The notes below the pieces were generated by a model that did no database searches, was not told the DNA's origin, and saw only the letters and a program-made list of their open reading frames with translations. From Dryocola sp051297175 (GTDB taxonomy: Bacteria; Pseudomonadota; Gammaproteobacteria; Enterobacterales; Enterobacteriaceae): a DNA stretch of 64,000 nt. The translations under genes were made by a program, and so were the position numbers. The stretch spans positions 42,935 through 106,934 of the forward strand of contig NZ_JBINNY010000002.1 in NCBI RefSeq assembly GCF_051297175.1. Reading direction: 5' to 3'. Each line of letters starts with the position of its first letter. Positions within the stretch are counted from its first letter, which is position 1. This document shows positions 18,975 to 28,290 of this stretch, one piece after another.

Positions 18975-21311
18975 ATGGAAACTCGTAAACGTAAAACGCA
19001 GGTAAAAGACAGCCTGATCAGCCGGCAGGTGAGAACAGAAATGGTTGAACAGCTTATGCTGGCCCCGTTCACCGTCCAGTTCTTCCTCGTTATTGCCTTA
19101 ACGTTGGGTGTGCTGTGGCCCGCCACGCTGCTGGTATCCCTGCCGGTGTGTATTGTGCTCCTGGTCGGCTTCAGCGATCAGCTCTTCCGCCTCCCCCTGC
19201 GCATACCGATGGATGTCGGCGGTCTGGATTTATCCACTGAGCGCGAACTGAGCCGCAATATTCCATGGCTGAACCTGAACCTGCCAAAGCTGATACGCCG
19301 GAAAGCATCCGGGGTGTTATGCCTCGGCACCGGGCGCGGGCGCGACCGTGGCCGTGAACTGTGGCTGGAGTCAGATGATGCGCTGCGTCATATGCAAATA
19401 ATGGCCACGACCGGCGGCGGTAAAACGGAAACCCTGTACTCGCTGTACCTGAACTCCCTGTGCTGGGCACGGGGTTGCTGCATATCGGACGGTAAGGCGC
19501 AGATTGACCTGGCGGTTGCCACCTGGTCAATGGCCCGACGGTTTGGACAGGAAGATGACTGGCATGTGCTCAACTTCATCACCGGCAACGATGACAAATT
19601 CAGGAAACTGCTGGCCGGAGACAAATCCCGCCCGCAGACCAACTCCACCAACCCGTTTGCCCACGGCAGTCCGACGTTCATCACGCAGCTGATGGAATCC
19701 CTGATGCCGAGCAGCAATGGCAGTGACGAGGGCTGGAAGGATAAAGCCCGCGCCATGCGAAACGCCCTTATCTATGCCCTGTGTTACAAACGTGCCCGCG
19801 ACAATATCGCGCTGACTCAGGACGTCATCCAGTCCTACTTCCCCCTGGTGAAGTTCGTGGGCCTGTACCGGGAAGCGCTCGAGCAGAACTGGCATGAAGA
19901 AGGCTACAAGCCGATGGAAAACTACCTGTCGAACCTGGCAGGTTTTGACATGCGACTGGTCAACCGCCCGGCAGAATGGTCACAGGGTGCGCTGGACCAG
20001 CACGGATTTCTTATCCAGCAGTTCACCCGAATGCTCGGCATGTTTAACGACACCTATGGCCATATCTTCCCAAAAACCGGTGGCGACATCGATATGCAGG
20101 ATATTCTGCATAACGACCGTACCCTGGTGGTGCTGATCCCCGCACTGGAGTTGTCCGATAACGAGGCGTCCACGCTCGGTAAGCTTTTTATCTCAGACAT
20201 CCAGATGAACATCGCCAAAGACCTGGGGAACCATATCGAGGGCTCGCCGGAACACACGCTGACGGTGAAGAAGTTCGCCAGCAAGTTCCCGTTCATGGTG
20301 CTCTGTGATGAAGTTGGTTACTACTTTGCCCCCGGACTTGCCAAACTTGCCGCCCAGATGCGCAGCCTGAAATACATGCTGGTTATTCTCGCCCAGGATA
20401 TTCAGGCGATGCTGCGACACGGCAAGGAAGTCTATTCCGTCAACGCCAACCTCGGCACCAAACAGTTCATGAAGACGGAAGATACGGAAGACACCCTGAA
20501 GATGATCCGTGCGGTAGGTGGCACCGGTCACTATGCCGAACAGGTCCGTATGGATAAGAATAATATGGGGGGTTATGAGGATGCCAGTACCGTCGAGTTT
20601 CGCGAGCGGGACAACATCCAGCTGTCCGAGTTAAAGGCACTGGCCGCAGGGGAAGGCATTATCGTTTTTGAAGACCGGCAGGTGCGCAGCAACTCCATCC
20701 ACATCCCGGATGAGGACAAAATATCAAAGCTGAAGGTCCGGATTAACCGCTATGTACCGCTCCGCCGCCCTGACTTTAACGATTTGTGCAAGGAAGTCCC
20801 GGCAGCGGAACGACGTCGACCGGTATCCCAGCAAAATATTCGCGCCATCCTCGATGTCTGCCTGATGACGTCACCGGAAGCATGGAACAGCAGACCAGGC
20901 GCACGGATCAAAGATAAAACCCTCAGTGCGCTGGCCACACTGGCCACCGATCTGGATAACCGTGATGACTTTACCTGCACCCCGGAAGAAAGAGCGGCCC
21001 TGCTCTTTGAAACAGCCACTCAGGTGCTGGAAAAAACACAGGGTCGTTACGGGTGTGTCAGCGAAGTGTCGCGCGTGCGCATCTCGAAAAAACGCGTAGA
21101 ACAGGCACACCAGAACAACAACAGCATCAAGACCACAACAGGCCATGCGGAAACCTTACCCCCTCCCGCCGAACCCACGCCTGCCTCATCTCATCCTTTC
21201 ACACCGGCACAGGCTGGCGATGACAATATTCAGGACAGCTATTATGAAAATCTGGCGCAACACGCTTTTACTGACGATTTTAATCACTCCCCTGACTTCA
21301 ACCGCTACTGA
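18975..21311 (+). CDS. trbC: TrbC, type IV coupling protein (DotL/IcmO family)
   Basis: A 778-residue coupling ATPase that presents the relaxosome to the secretion channel. Two N-terminal membrane segments (about residues 28-75) precede a P-loop TTGGGKTE near residues 144-151 and a Walker-B-like region (FMVLCDEVGYYF). The C-terminal tail after about residue 690 is polar and of low complexity. The 3' end overlaps the next gene by 68 bp. Confidence 0.9.
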   Translation: METRKRKTQVKDSLISRQVRTEMVEQLMLAPFTVQFFLVIALTLGVLWPATLLVSLPVCIVLLVGFSDQLFRLPLRIPMDVGGLDLSTERELSRNIPWLNLNLPKLIRRKASGVLCLGTGRGRDRGRELWLESDDALRHMQIMATTGGGKTETLYSLYLNSLCWARGCCISDGKAQIDLAVATWSMARRFGQEDDWHVLNFITGNDDKFRKLLAGDKSRPQTNSTNPFAHGSPTFITQLMESLMPSSNGSDEGWKDKARAMRNALIYALCYKRARDNIALTQDVIQSYFPLVKFVGLYREALEQNWHEEGYKPMENYLSNLAGFDMRLVNRPAEWSQGALDQHGFLIQQFTRMLGMFNDTYGHIFPKTGGDIDMQDILHNDRTLVVLIPALELSDNEASTLGKLFISDIQMNIAKDLGNHIEGSPEHTLTVKKFASKFPFMVLCDEVGYYFAPGLAKLAAQMRSLKYMLVILAQDIQAMLRHGKEVYSVNANLGTKQFMKTEDTEDTLKMIRAVGGTGHYAEQVRMDKNNMGGYEDASTVEFRERDNIQLSELKALAAGEGIIVFEDRQVRSNSIHIPDEDKISKLKVRINRYVPLRRPDFNDLCKEVPAAERRRPVSQQNIRAILDVCLMTSPEAWNSRPGARIKDKTLSALATLATDLDNRDDFTCTPEERAALLFETATQVLEKTQGRYGCVSEVSRVRISKKRVEQAHQNNNSIKTTTGHAETLPPPAEPTPASSHPFTPAQAGDDNIQDSYYENLAQHAFTDDFNHSPDFNRY

Positions 21312-21771
21312 AACGCGCATTACCGTCGGATTTTCCCCCGGAAACAGCGCGACACTGAACGTCCTTAACGTGGCCAGTAGTGCGCGTAGTTCGCTCGATG
21401 TCGCAGCCTATGGGTTTACCAGCCGACAGGTTGCAGAAGCTCTGCTGCCGGCACAACAGCGGGGCGTAAAAGTCAGGGTGCTGGCAGATGCGAAAGACAA
21501 CGGCGGGAAGTATTCCGCCGTGACCTGGCTTCAAAGGCAGGGAGTCCCCGTCCGACTTAACGGGAAATATGCTATTCAGCATAATAAATTCATGGTGGCA
21601 GATGGTATGACAACGCAAACCGGCTCGTTTAATTACACCTCCAGTGCCAGCCGGAGGAATGCAGAAAACACCCTGGTTGTCTGGGATCATCGTGCCACCG
21701 CCGCAGCCTATCAGCAGGAATTTAATCGCCTCTGGGGAGAATCATCTGAGCCAGAAAATTCCATGAAATAG
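21244..21771 (+). CDS. nuc: Nuc-like exported nuclease of the phospholipase D superfamily
   Basis: A 175-residue protein with a signal peptide and one HKD-type motif (HNKFMVADG followed by GSFN), the hallmark of the Nuc/PLD endonucleases that dimerise to form one active site. Similar genes follow trbC in IncL/M and IncI-type plasmids. The ATG at 21244 inside the trbC end gives the proper signal peptide. It probably acts in the periplasm; its role in transfer is not established. Confidence 0.85.
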   Translation: MKIWRNTLLLTILITPLTSTATETRITVGFSPGNSATLNVLNVASSARSSLDVAAYGFTSRQVAEALLPAQQRGVKVRVLADAKDNGGKYSAVTWLQRQGVPVRLNGKYAIQHNKFMVADGMTTQTGSFNYTSSASRRNAENTLVVWDHRATAAAYQQEFNRLWGESSEPENSMK

Positions 21772-21964
21772 CCAGAAGTTTCCGGTAATGATCACCATGT
21801 GTGACAATAATTGGGACGGAGCTTTCTTGTGGAAAGTATTAGGAATTTTCCCGTTTTTCTTGATGTGACACGAAATTTGTAACAGAACTGTTTGCAGCGA
21901 ATTTTAACTCGCATATGCTTGATGCAATATCCCGCTAATCCGCCCCCTGAAAGCATAAAATCTT

Positions 21965-22159
21965 ATGAAAGATCCTGATGAACTCATCCCGATGGAAAGT
22001 CCGATGTTTAATATGACGGACTATCTGGCCGCTATCCTCGACCGTTATAAAGCCGATGCCATCACTCGCCCACAGGCGGTCACGCTGCTTCTGGATTTTA
22101 TGGCCGATATGGCGGCTGCTGAAGAAGGCAGGTTTAGCGGAGATGATGACATCCACTAA
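21965..22159 (+). CDS. Small acidic protein of unknown function
   Basis: A 64-residue acidic, helical protein with no motif I recognise. It stands alone between nuc and the convergent nikB. Its ribosome site is poor, but the frame shows natural codon use and a clean start at a cluster of plus-strand signals. The 190 bp upstream are AT-rich and could hold its promoter. Confidence 0.5.
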   Translation: MKDPDELIPMESPMFNMTDYLAAILDRYKADAITRPQAVTLLLDFMADMAAAEEGRFSGDDDIH

Positions 22160-22205
22160 GGTGGAAAATTCATTATGTAGCGAGTCCTGCTGTGTAACAG
22201 GGAAA

Positions 22206-22240
22206 TGCCAGGGTCAGTATCAAGCCACACTGCCCTGGCA
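22206..22240. terminator. Hairpin between convergent genes
   Basis: Eight-bp arms TGCCAGGG and CCCTGGCA with a 19-nt loop lie between the ends of the 64-residue gene and nikB. No U-tract is present, so its action as a terminator is uncertain. Confidence 0.4.
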
Positions 22241-22292
22241 TCCGGAAGGTATGCAAGCCCCCGTACTCCCTGATTCGGTTATTACCACCCCG

Positions 22293-24209
22293 TTATTGCG
22301 GTTTCGGTGGTGTGTAGCGCGGCGCAGCATTTTGCGGCGCGACCTGTTTCTCTTCAGCCGGTTTCGGCACATCATAGCCCGCCCACTGACGTTGTACTGG
22401 ATGGGTCAACGGCACAGTCTTACCTGAGGATGCATTAAAGTGCGGTATGCGCCCAATGGCATCCCGGACAAAGGCTGTTTCCCCACGAATTTCCGACCTC
22501 TCACCACTCTTCTGCGCAGTAATATGCATCGCCATGGCCAGATTTTTTCCACTCTCTTCGGGAGCATCAGCCACTTCAATCAGCACACCTCTGTCCATCA
22601 GTACAGGTTTACCCCCGGACGAATAGACCACTGCACCGTCACGTTTAACCGTTGTTTCGTAGCCACGAATAGTGGCAGGTTTCACATCATCCGCGACAGC
22701 ATTAAGAATCACATTTCCTGAAATCGGCGCGGTTCTGTTCTTACGTTGTTGTCTGTAAGCCCAGCCACGCAACTGGGACACTGCTGCGGCATCCAGCTGG
22801 CACGCCTGCACTTCAACCCATGCCCGGTACGATAACGGTCGGGCATCAGGCGAGGCCTTCATGGCATCGCGTTCTGTCCGGATTTGGATCTTCAGCGCAG
22901 CCATAGCCTTCATCTTATCGACTTCAAGCGCACGATACATCAGCTTGCGAAGCAACGGATCACGTTGTACCAGGCGAACGTGATTTTTCCTGATACGGTA
23001 CTCTGCTGCAACCTCACGGAAACGCGTGCGCATGTCATCTTTTGAGAGGGTCTGGCGCACAAAACCATTCTTATAAGCCTTGTAACGACCAATCAAATCT
23101 TCTCGCGCTTCAGCACGTGCAATGCGGCGTTCTGCACGCGCACCACGATCACGACAATGAAGAAGGCTGTCATACAGGGATTCAACAGGGACGCAGTTTT
23201 GCACCAGTCGATCAGGTGCATCATCCCTTTTGGGTGCCAGTTCAAAGGCGCCAATTTGCTCCTGCTGATCGGAAAGTGTCAGCTCCGGATGCAGACGACT
23301 GGCACGCAATGGAATGTGTGAATCATCATTGAGGTCATAGATGGCAAGGCCTGTCCCTTTCTGCCGTAACTCCAGTCCCGCCGCATGAAACACATCATGG
23401 ATATCATCCCAGTGATACTGCTGGCCTGACATAAGCAGCGTTTCAATTTTGTCACGACAATGGTCAACGGCGTAGGTATGCAAGCTTTCTTTATCGCTGA
23501 AAAACTCCAGACGACGGGCCGCAGCCGGTGCCGGTTTATAGAAGTTTTTATTGCGAACAACCATACCCTGGTTATTGACACGATACGGTCCGTTGTCATG
23601 TTTCCACTGGTGCTTCAGCTCCAGCTCACGACAACAACGGTCCAGCACAAAGTGGTCGTTATATAACGAGGCCGCTTTATAGGTCACCGGATTCACACGG
23701 TTAACCGACAGATGAACATGCAGGTTATCGGTGTCATCGTGAATGGCAAAAACATATTGATGGTCAGTCATACCCAGTCCTTTCAGACAATGTCGGGCAG
23801 ACTCAAAAATCTGGTCATGTGTCGGACGCTCACCTTCAGGCCACGACAGAATAGTGTGGTAAACCGGGTCCTTACAGCGGGCATTTTGCATCGCGACCAT
23901 ATTCATTTCTGAGGCGGCAGACGCCAGAGAAAAACAATTGGTTTCACACACGACCTTGTCGAATTTCACCTGCTGGCGACCATCAGGGAACATCGCGATC
24001 ACATCATCAGAATCCGGCAATGCGTTACGGGTGGCATAACTGACAAGATTGTTAAAGATAGCTTCTTCAGAGCGCGGGCGACGGAAAGTCGGGTTATCCG
24101 GAGACAGCGTTTCGCTCAGGTTCACATCCTCACGACAAACGGTATACGACACCAGCTTCACAAAGCTGGAGTTACCGTCACGACGTTTAGGTGGAACCAC
24201 TGCAAGCAT
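22293..24209 (-). CDS. nikB: NikB, MOB_P-family relaxase
   Basis: A 638-residue relaxase that nicks oriT and stays bound to the 5' end of the transferred strand. The three-histidine metal motif HDDTDNLHVH (H157, D159, H164, H166) is exactly of the MOB_P type. The catalytic tyrosine is probably Y22 or Y58 (LVSY in both). It starts one base after the nikA stop. The C-terminal 300 residues are basic and helical, as in IncI1 and IncL/M NikB. Confidence 0.92.
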   Translation of the reverse strand: MLAVVPPKRRDGNSSFVKLVSYTVCREDVNLSETLSPDNPTFRRPRSEEAIFNNLVSYATRNALPDSDDVIAMFPDGRQQVKFDKVVCETNCFSLASAASEMNMVAMQNARCKDPVYHTILSWPEGERPTHDQIFESARHCLKGLGMTDHQYVFAIHDDTDNLHVHLSVNRVNPVTYKAASLYNDHFVLDRCCRELELKHQWKHDNGPYRVNNQGMVVRNKNFYKPAPAAARRLEFFSDKESLHTYAVDHCRDKIETLLMSGQQYHWDDIHDVFHAAGLELRQKGTGLAIYDLNDDSHIPLRASRLHPELTLSDQQEQIGAFELAPKRDDAPDRLVQNCVPVESLYDSLLHCRDRGARAERRIARAEAREDLIGRYKAYKNGFVRQTLSKDDMRTRFREVAAEYRIRKNHVRLVQRDPLLRKLMYRALEVDKMKAMAALKIQIRTERDAMKASPDARPLSYRAWVEVQACQLDAAAVSQLRGWAYRQQRKNRTAPISGNVILNAVADDVKPATIRGYETTVKRDGAVVYSSGGKPVLMDRGVLIEVADAPEESGKNLAMAMHITAQKSGERSEIRGETAFVRDAIGRIPHFNASSGKTVPLTHPVQRQWAGYDVPKPAEEKQVAPQNAAPRYTPPKPQ

Positions 24210-24210
24210 A

Positions 24211-24555
24211 TCAGTCCTCAGTATTATTCAGGCTTTTCGCATCAAACTTCATCAGGGCAATCTGCAGGGCGGTCAGTGTTTCTGCAAAGTGCTTGCTCAG
24301 CTCGGTGGTCATCATCCCCTGCTTTTGCATCTCCAGATACAGATGCTTTTGCAGGCCACCGAGTTTCATAATTTCTTTCATCTGGCGTGTATCCCCTTTG
24401 GCCACAATGCGACGACCGAGGGCACAACGCCGGAGATATTCTCCTGCACTCAGACCTGCTGAGCGCGCACTTTCCACTACCTGTTCTTTCTCTTCGGGAT
24501 ACCAGCGTATTCCCAGAAATAACACCCCACGCTGGCGTTTTTCACTCTTACTCAT
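24211..24555 (-). CDS. nikA: NikA, oriT-binding relaxosome accessory protein
   Basis: A 114-residue basic protein of the NikA/MobA-like ribbon-helix-helix family, with an RRQRGVLFLG-type N-terminal strand and helical C-terminus. NikA of IncI1 binds the inverted repeat at oriT, bends it and recruits NikB. It is divergent from the MobC-like gene across oriT and coupled to nikB. Confidence 0.88.
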   Translation of the reverse strand: MSKSEKRQRGVLFLGIRWYPEEKEQVVESARSAGLSAGEYLRRCALGRRIVAKGDTRQMKEIMKLGGLQKHLYLEMQKQGMMTTELSKHFAETLTALQIALMKFDAKSLNNTED

Positions 24556-24835
24556 AATCTACTCCACCACCACTTCTGAGGTGGGCACGATTCATAGGGT
24601 GTCGGGACGGAGTCCTGACCAGGCCGTTTTGGGGGGCCGTCTGCGTGCAGGCGGTTCAACAAAACATACCCTGTCCCACGTTTTACATACGATATCGATT
24701 CTTGCTCAGAAGTATATGTGATTTTTTCTTCGCCGTCACCGGCTTACGCCAGAAAAGCGGGGGTTTGGCTTGCATCCCCAGTTAGGTTTATAATCCTGCT
24801 GAAATGATGACCCTCTGAGTAGCAGGAAACGGAAA
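24556..24835 (+). other. oriT: Origin of transfer (oriT)
   Basis: This 280-bp gap lies between divergent nikA and the MobC-like gene. It contains an inverted repeat GTCGGGAC-GGA-GTCCTGAC at 24601-24619 like the IncI1 NikA site, an imperfect repeat CCGTCTGC-GT-GCAGGCGG near 24637, and CATACCCTGTCCCACG at 24665-24680. The last resembles the MOB_P nick consensus YATCCTG^Y, with the likely nick after 24673 on the plus strand. The 5' end would then lead rightward, into the anti-restriction region, and the tra genes would enter last. Nick position is inferred. Confidence 0.8.
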
Positions 24836-25174
24836 ATGATGGACACAAAAACAGACAAGAAATGGTTTACCGCTGATGATGTGGAACTGGCAAAGTCGGC
24901 GCTGGATGATTTACCCGATCTGACAGAAAAACGACTGACAAAGTCGAGCGTGCTCGAACAGCTCATGCCGCAAATTATTTTGCTTTCAGAATCGAAGGGA
25001 TATAGCGCGGAAGATATCAAAGCGGCACTGGAATCAGTGGGGATCACTGTCGGTATTAAAGCCGTTCGCGATATCCTGAACAGCAAAAATAAAACCGGTA
25101 AGAAAGTGCGACAGACCAGAACCGTTACTACCACGGCAGAGAAACCGGAAGCAAACGGTCAGCAGACTAACTGA
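24836..25174 (+). CDS. mobC: MobC-like mobilization accessory protein
   Basis: A 112-residue basic/acidic helical protein encoded just across oriT from nikA, the position of mobC in IncL/M plasmids such as the pCTX-M3 type. The N-terminal part (KKWFTADDVELAKSALDDLP) and the central HTH-like segment suggest DNA binding. Two tandem ATG codons are possible starts; I used the first. Symbol by position. Confidence 0.6.
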   Translation: MMDTKTDKKWFTADDVELAKSALDDLPDLTEKRLTKSSVLEQLMPQIILLSESKGYSAEDIKAALESVGITVGIKAVRDILNSKNKTGKKVRQTRTVTTTAEKPEANGQQTN

Positions 25175-25183
25175 AACGGTAAA

Positions 25184-25218
25184 GTGTGACATGCAGGTTC
25201 AATACCTGTATGTCACAC
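25184..25218. promoter_or_regulatory. Long hairpin/operator-like palindrome
   Basis: Fifteen-bp arms at 25184-25198 and 25204-25218 (GTGTGACATGCAGGT and its complement with one mismatch), separated by TCAAT. It lies between the convergent MobC-like and DUF932 genes, upstream of a separate U-tract terminator. It may be the plus-strand terminator of the MobC-like gene or a site of single-strand structure during transfer. Confidence 0.5.
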
Positions 25219-25228
25219 TCCTGCACAT

Positions 25229-25258
25229 AAAAAAAGGCAGGGATTATCCCTGCCAGAT
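25229..25258 (-). terminator. Terminator of the DUF932 gene
   Basis: Read on the minus strand: arms GGCAGGGAT and ATCCCTGCC with a one-base loop, followed by seven T. It begins 6 bp after the DUF932 stop. Confidence 0.85.
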
Positions 25259-25263
25259 TCACA

Positions 25264-26097
25264 TCATGATTTCAGTTGTTTCATTCTTTCGGCCATTTCC
25301 CACAGCACCCGATTCAGTTTGACATCACCATCAATGCCGGTTACCGCACGGGTTCTCTGACGTTTACCCTGCGCACTGCGCCCCGTGATACCACCTTTGA
25401 TCATGTTTTCCTGCACACGCTGGTACGTTGTCCACAAATCATCTGATTTATCTTCATGACGACGCACATTTAGCACGGCATCGGGTGTCACAGGAATATG
25501 CTTACCGTCACCTTTCCCGTCATATTTCCAGTCAAGCGCCAGCTCCGCAAAAAGTCTCTGCTCATCCGGCTTTAGCGTGATAGAGCGCATTTCCTCCCGC
25601 GACTCCGTGACACCGTCAAAAATCCCCAACACCTCACAAGCCCCCTCAATGACCTTTCCGACAACGTCCCCTTTGTGTGGCACACGAATTTCCCCAAAGC
25701 TCTGACCACATACCATGCCATTCGCACAGACAAAACGAAACATACCTGGGATCATCTGATAACTGCTGCTGCCATCATGACTATTCAGAAGAATAATTTC
25801 CGGCACTTCTTTTCCCATGATCTGACCCTCACGACGCAGGCGAAGCATATGCTTGGTGTGCTCTCGTTTTCCGGTATCGCGCGCGCGAGTCTGACAGGCG
25901 AAAAAGGGCTGGAACCCCTCGCGACGGAGATTATCCAGCAGGGTGATCGTTGGAATGTAGGTATAACGGTCACTGCGGGATTCGTGTTTCTCTTCTGAAA
26001 ACACACTTGGAACGTGTCTCATCAGCTCTTCATTGGTCAGGGCGCGTTCTTTACGGATCACATTCATGGCACGGAAACTGGATGCTAAACGGGTCAT
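25264..26097 (-). CDS. DUF932 (phage/plasmid-like TIGR03299-related) protein
   Basis: A 277-residue soluble protein with the DUF932 signature, including an RREGFQPFFA region and SYQMIPGMFRFVCANGMVCG. Such proteins are frequent in the leading regions of conjugative plasmids and in phages. Their biochemical role is unknown. AAAGGAG lies well placed before the ATG. It is the first gene after oriT on the transferred side, so it may be expressed very early in the recipient. Confidence 0.85.
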   Translation of the reverse strand: MTRLASSFRAMNVIRKERALTNEELMRHVPSVFSEEKHESRSDRYTYIPTITLLDNLRREGFQPFFACQTRARDTGKREHTKHMLRLRREGQIMGKEVPEIILLNSHDGSSSYQMIPGMFRFVCANGMVCGQSFGEIRVPHKGDVVGKVIEGACEVLGIFDGVTESREEMRSITLKPDEQRLFAELALDWKYDGKGDGKHIPVTPDAVLNVRRHEDKSDDLWTTYQRVQENMIKGGITGRSAQGKRQRTRAVTGIDGDVKLNRVLWEMAERMKQLKS

Positions 26098-26172
26098 TTT
26101 TTTCTCCTTTGGGGTTTCGGGTTTCTTCTGGCGTGGGCTGCTTCAGTGTGTCTGTTGCTGTGGCCGCCTGCC

Positions 26173-26331
26173 GTGACACAAGAACATCCCGGGCCTTCAG
26201 GGAATGACGCAAGGGCGATGGCGAGGCCGCAGCGCAAGCGAACGACTGGAGGGAGAAAGTGCGAACGGGGGAGGCATCGGGCGCAAGCCTTCACCCTTGT
26301 GGCATTCCCGGTTCGGGATACGTTCTGTCAC
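26173..26331 (-). promoter_or_regulatory. Leading-region structured module 1 (candidate single-strand promoter)
   Basis: Upstream of the DUF932 gene. Outer arms GTGACA (26173) and TGTCAC (26326), inner arms CAAGGG (about 26210) and CCCTTG (about 26293) enclose a core with GAGGCCGCAGCGCAAGC and GCGAACGGGGGAGG. The core is shared with the other modules. On the transferred plus strand it would fold into a long hairpin from which minus-strand mRNA could start. Confidence 0.6.
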
Positions 26332-26514
26332 GAAGCAGGCAGGCGCCACGTCGACAGATGAAAAGGAATACGCCGGAAGGAAATTACCGGGGTGGCATCA
26401 CCCCGGCCTTACACTGACGTGGCAGCGGCAGTGCCGTGGCGGCGCAGGCCTGTGGCCTGCTGCAAGCCCGTTCGGAGGTGATAGTGAATACTGGAGCGGT
26501 GATCGGGCAACAAA

Positions 26515-26540
26515 ACAGCCCGGCTATTGCCGGGCCAGTG
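26515..26540 (-). terminator. Terminator of the 187-residue gene
   Basis: On the minus strand GCCCGGCAATAGCCGGGC followed by TGTTTTGTT, directly after the stop codon. A second hairpin, CCGGGGTG-CAT-CACCCCGG type, lies at 26389-26410. Confidence 0.75.
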
Positions 26541-27104
26541 TTACCAGTCAAAGGTGGCAAACGGCTCAAGTTCATCGCCCGTCTGAGAGAAATGGATCAT
26601 GCTGATATCTGCGTGTTTCATACACCAGGCAATCAGCCAGCGCGCCTCGCGGGATAACCCGAAGCGCTTGAGATGCATCAGGGGATACATCCGCGCATCC
26701 AGGCGAATGAGATACCCGACACCTGTATCCATGATCCACTCCCCTTCAAATTTTTCACGGCACAGCTCCATCAGAAGCGTGTTGTCATCAGCAGTGATAT
26801 GCGAGATACAGCACTCCAGAACCGGACGCATCACCATGCGGTCAAGTTTCACGGTTTTACCCCAACCGAGCGCCTCCACCACCTCATTCCAGCACCACTC
26901 TTCATTCTCCGGCTCTGGCAGCGTCAGCAGCGTGAACGGCACACCCAACACCTCAGCCATGCGCTCACCGGTTGCCGTCACAGAATCATCCCGCTGATGA
27001 AAATCGGCAAGGGCAAGGCACTCGCCGTGCAGATAAAGAGCTTCATCACCGTTGTCCAGTTCAATGGCGGTGACACCATAAGGGGCATTTAATGTGTATT
27101 TCAT
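26541..27104 (-). CDS. Leading-region protein of unknown function (187 aa)
   Basis: A 187-residue acidic soluble protein rich in Trp, Cys and Leu (MKYTLNAPYGVTAIELDNGD at the N-terminus), with no membrane segment and no motif I recognise. GGAG lies upstream of two tandem ATG codons; I chose the second, giving MKYTLN. It forms a minus-strand unit with the genes at 27215-27973, but a strong hairpin stands between it and the next gene upstream. Confidence 0.75.
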   Translation of the reverse strand: MKYTLNAPYGVTAIELDNGDEALYLHGECLALADFHQRDDSVTATGERMAEVLGVPFTLLTLPEPENEEWCWNEVVEALGWGKTVKLDRMVMRPVLECCISHITADDNTLLMELCREKFEGEWIMDTGVGYLIRLDARMYPLMHLKRFGLSREARWLIAWCMKHADISMIHFSQTGDELEPFATFDW

Positions 27105-27177
27105 CATCGTTCTCCGGTCTGTCAGTGTCGACTTTCTGTTTCCGTCCGGCTCAATGCCGGTCGGAAACAGCAGCACT

Positions 27178-27212
27178 TAAAAAACCGCCCCCCCCTACGG
27201 GGGGCGGCAACC
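27178..27212 (-). terminator. Strong terminator after the 81-residue gene
   Basis: On the minus strand GCCGCCCCCC-GTA-GGGGGGGGCGG followed by six T, 3 bp after the stop codon of the gene at 27215-27460. Confidence 0.85.
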
Positions 27213-27214
27213 TG

Positions 27215-27460
27215 TCAGGCATACGCCCGTTTCAGTTCCAGCGTTCGGAGTACCTGCCCCCACTCAGCCCCATTCAGTGCCGGTATCCGCACCGGTTGAT
27301 GACGGCGCTCACAGCGGGCAATAATTTTGGCCAGGATGCGCAGACGTCGCGTGATGGCATCTTCTGGCAGGGTTTCGCGGATCTGACGCCGCTGCGCCCT
27401 TCTCTCTCCCTTCTGCTTTACAAAATATTCCTGACATGCGACGATGAATTTGTCTTTCAT
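27215..27460 (-). CDS. Small basic leading-region protein (81 aa)
   Basis: An 81-residue strongly basic helical protein (KQKGERRAQRRQIRETLPED) with GAGGACAAATC before its ATG. The charge suggests nucleic-acid binding. I recognise no family. Confidence 0.65.
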   Translation of the reverse strand: MKDKFIVACQEYFVKQKGERRAQRRQIRETLPEDAITRRLRILAKIIARCERRHQPVRIPALNGAEWGQVLRTLELKRAYA

Positions 27461-27544
27461 GATTTGTCCTCATAACTGACATCTGAATTATCCGACCTGC
27501 TCGAACAGGCCGGAGTGATTAAGCAGAGCGCCCGCTCTGCTTTT

Positions 27545-27973
27545 TTATTGCCCTTTCTCTTCGGTTTTCAGCACCTCCTCAGTGATCCGGTTGATGATCT
27601 GCTCATGGCTCAGGCTGCTTTTATCCGCCAGCGTGAAAAAGCGCCCGTCCACTTCTGCAAAAATATCGGTGACGTCCTGGCAAATCATTTCCATGAATTT
27701 GAATGACTGCGAGCTGACACCGGCGCACCAGTTCATCGGCGGGAGCATGTAGAGTTTTTCGGTAAACTCGGCTTCGGTAATTTCGCGAACCGGTTTGCGG
27801 GCAGCGGCACGGATACGTTCACGTGCTTCATTCAGGGAGATCAGAACGTAATTCCCGCCAAAGGAGTTCAGTGTCTCCAGCGTCTGACCCCAGCCGTTTT
27901 TGTAGACGTCGCCATCGAGGTACGCGTCTTCATAGTGAAAACCGCCTACAGGATAAAAAACCAGTTCGCTCAT
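27545..27973 (-). CDS. Leading-region protein of unknown function (142 aa)
   Basis: A 142-residue acidic soluble protein starting MSELVFYPVGGFHYED, with GGAG eight bases before the ATG. It is the first gene downstream of structured module 2. An in-frame upstream extension exists but runs into the repeat module, so the ATG at 27973 is the real start. No domain recognised. A hairpin with a plus-strand T-tract (AGCAGAGCG-CCC-GCTCTGCT) lies just beyond its stop. Confidence 0.75.
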   Translation of the reverse strand: MSELVFYPVGGFHYEDAYLDGDVYKNGWGQTLETLNSFGGNYVLISLNEARERIRAAARKPVREITEAEFTEKLYMLPPMNWCAGVSSQSFKFMEMICQDVTDIFAEVDGRFFTLADKSSLSHEQIINRITEEVLKTEEKGQ

Positions 27974-28093
27974 AACGTTATCTCCGACAGTGTGTTGAAT
28001 TTTCCCCGGCTTCTTTCTGGCGTTTCCCTTTTCTTTCCTTTTTCGGAAGCGGGGGAGCCTGGGGCCGTGACTCAAGACCGCCCCGTCCCATCA

Positions 28094-28225
28094 GTGACAG
28101 GCACAAGGGCGTGTCCGAGGCCGCAGCGCAAGCAACTGACCATCGGGAAGGCGCGCGAACGGGGGAGGAAACGGGCGTCAGCCTTTACCCTTGTGAATGG
28201 CACGGGCCGGGGCAGCGTCTGTCAC
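28094..28225 (-). promoter_or_regulatory. Leading-region structured module 2
   Basis: Upstream of the 142-residue gene. Outer arms GTGACAG (28094-28100) and CTGTCAC (28219-28225), inner arms CACAAGGG (about 28102) and CCCTTGTG (about 28188). The core between them is nearly identical to module 3 and related to module 1. Confidence 0.65.
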
Positions 28226-28290
28226 GGCCACAGGTACACCGCAACACAGGAATAAAAGGGAGCGACAGAAGCGGGCTGCAGGCCCGTTAT

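Noticed and set aside
26384..26575. Short frames inside GC-rich intergenic DNA near 26.4 kb
   Set aside because: They cover terminator hairpins and module sequence and show no protein-like composition.
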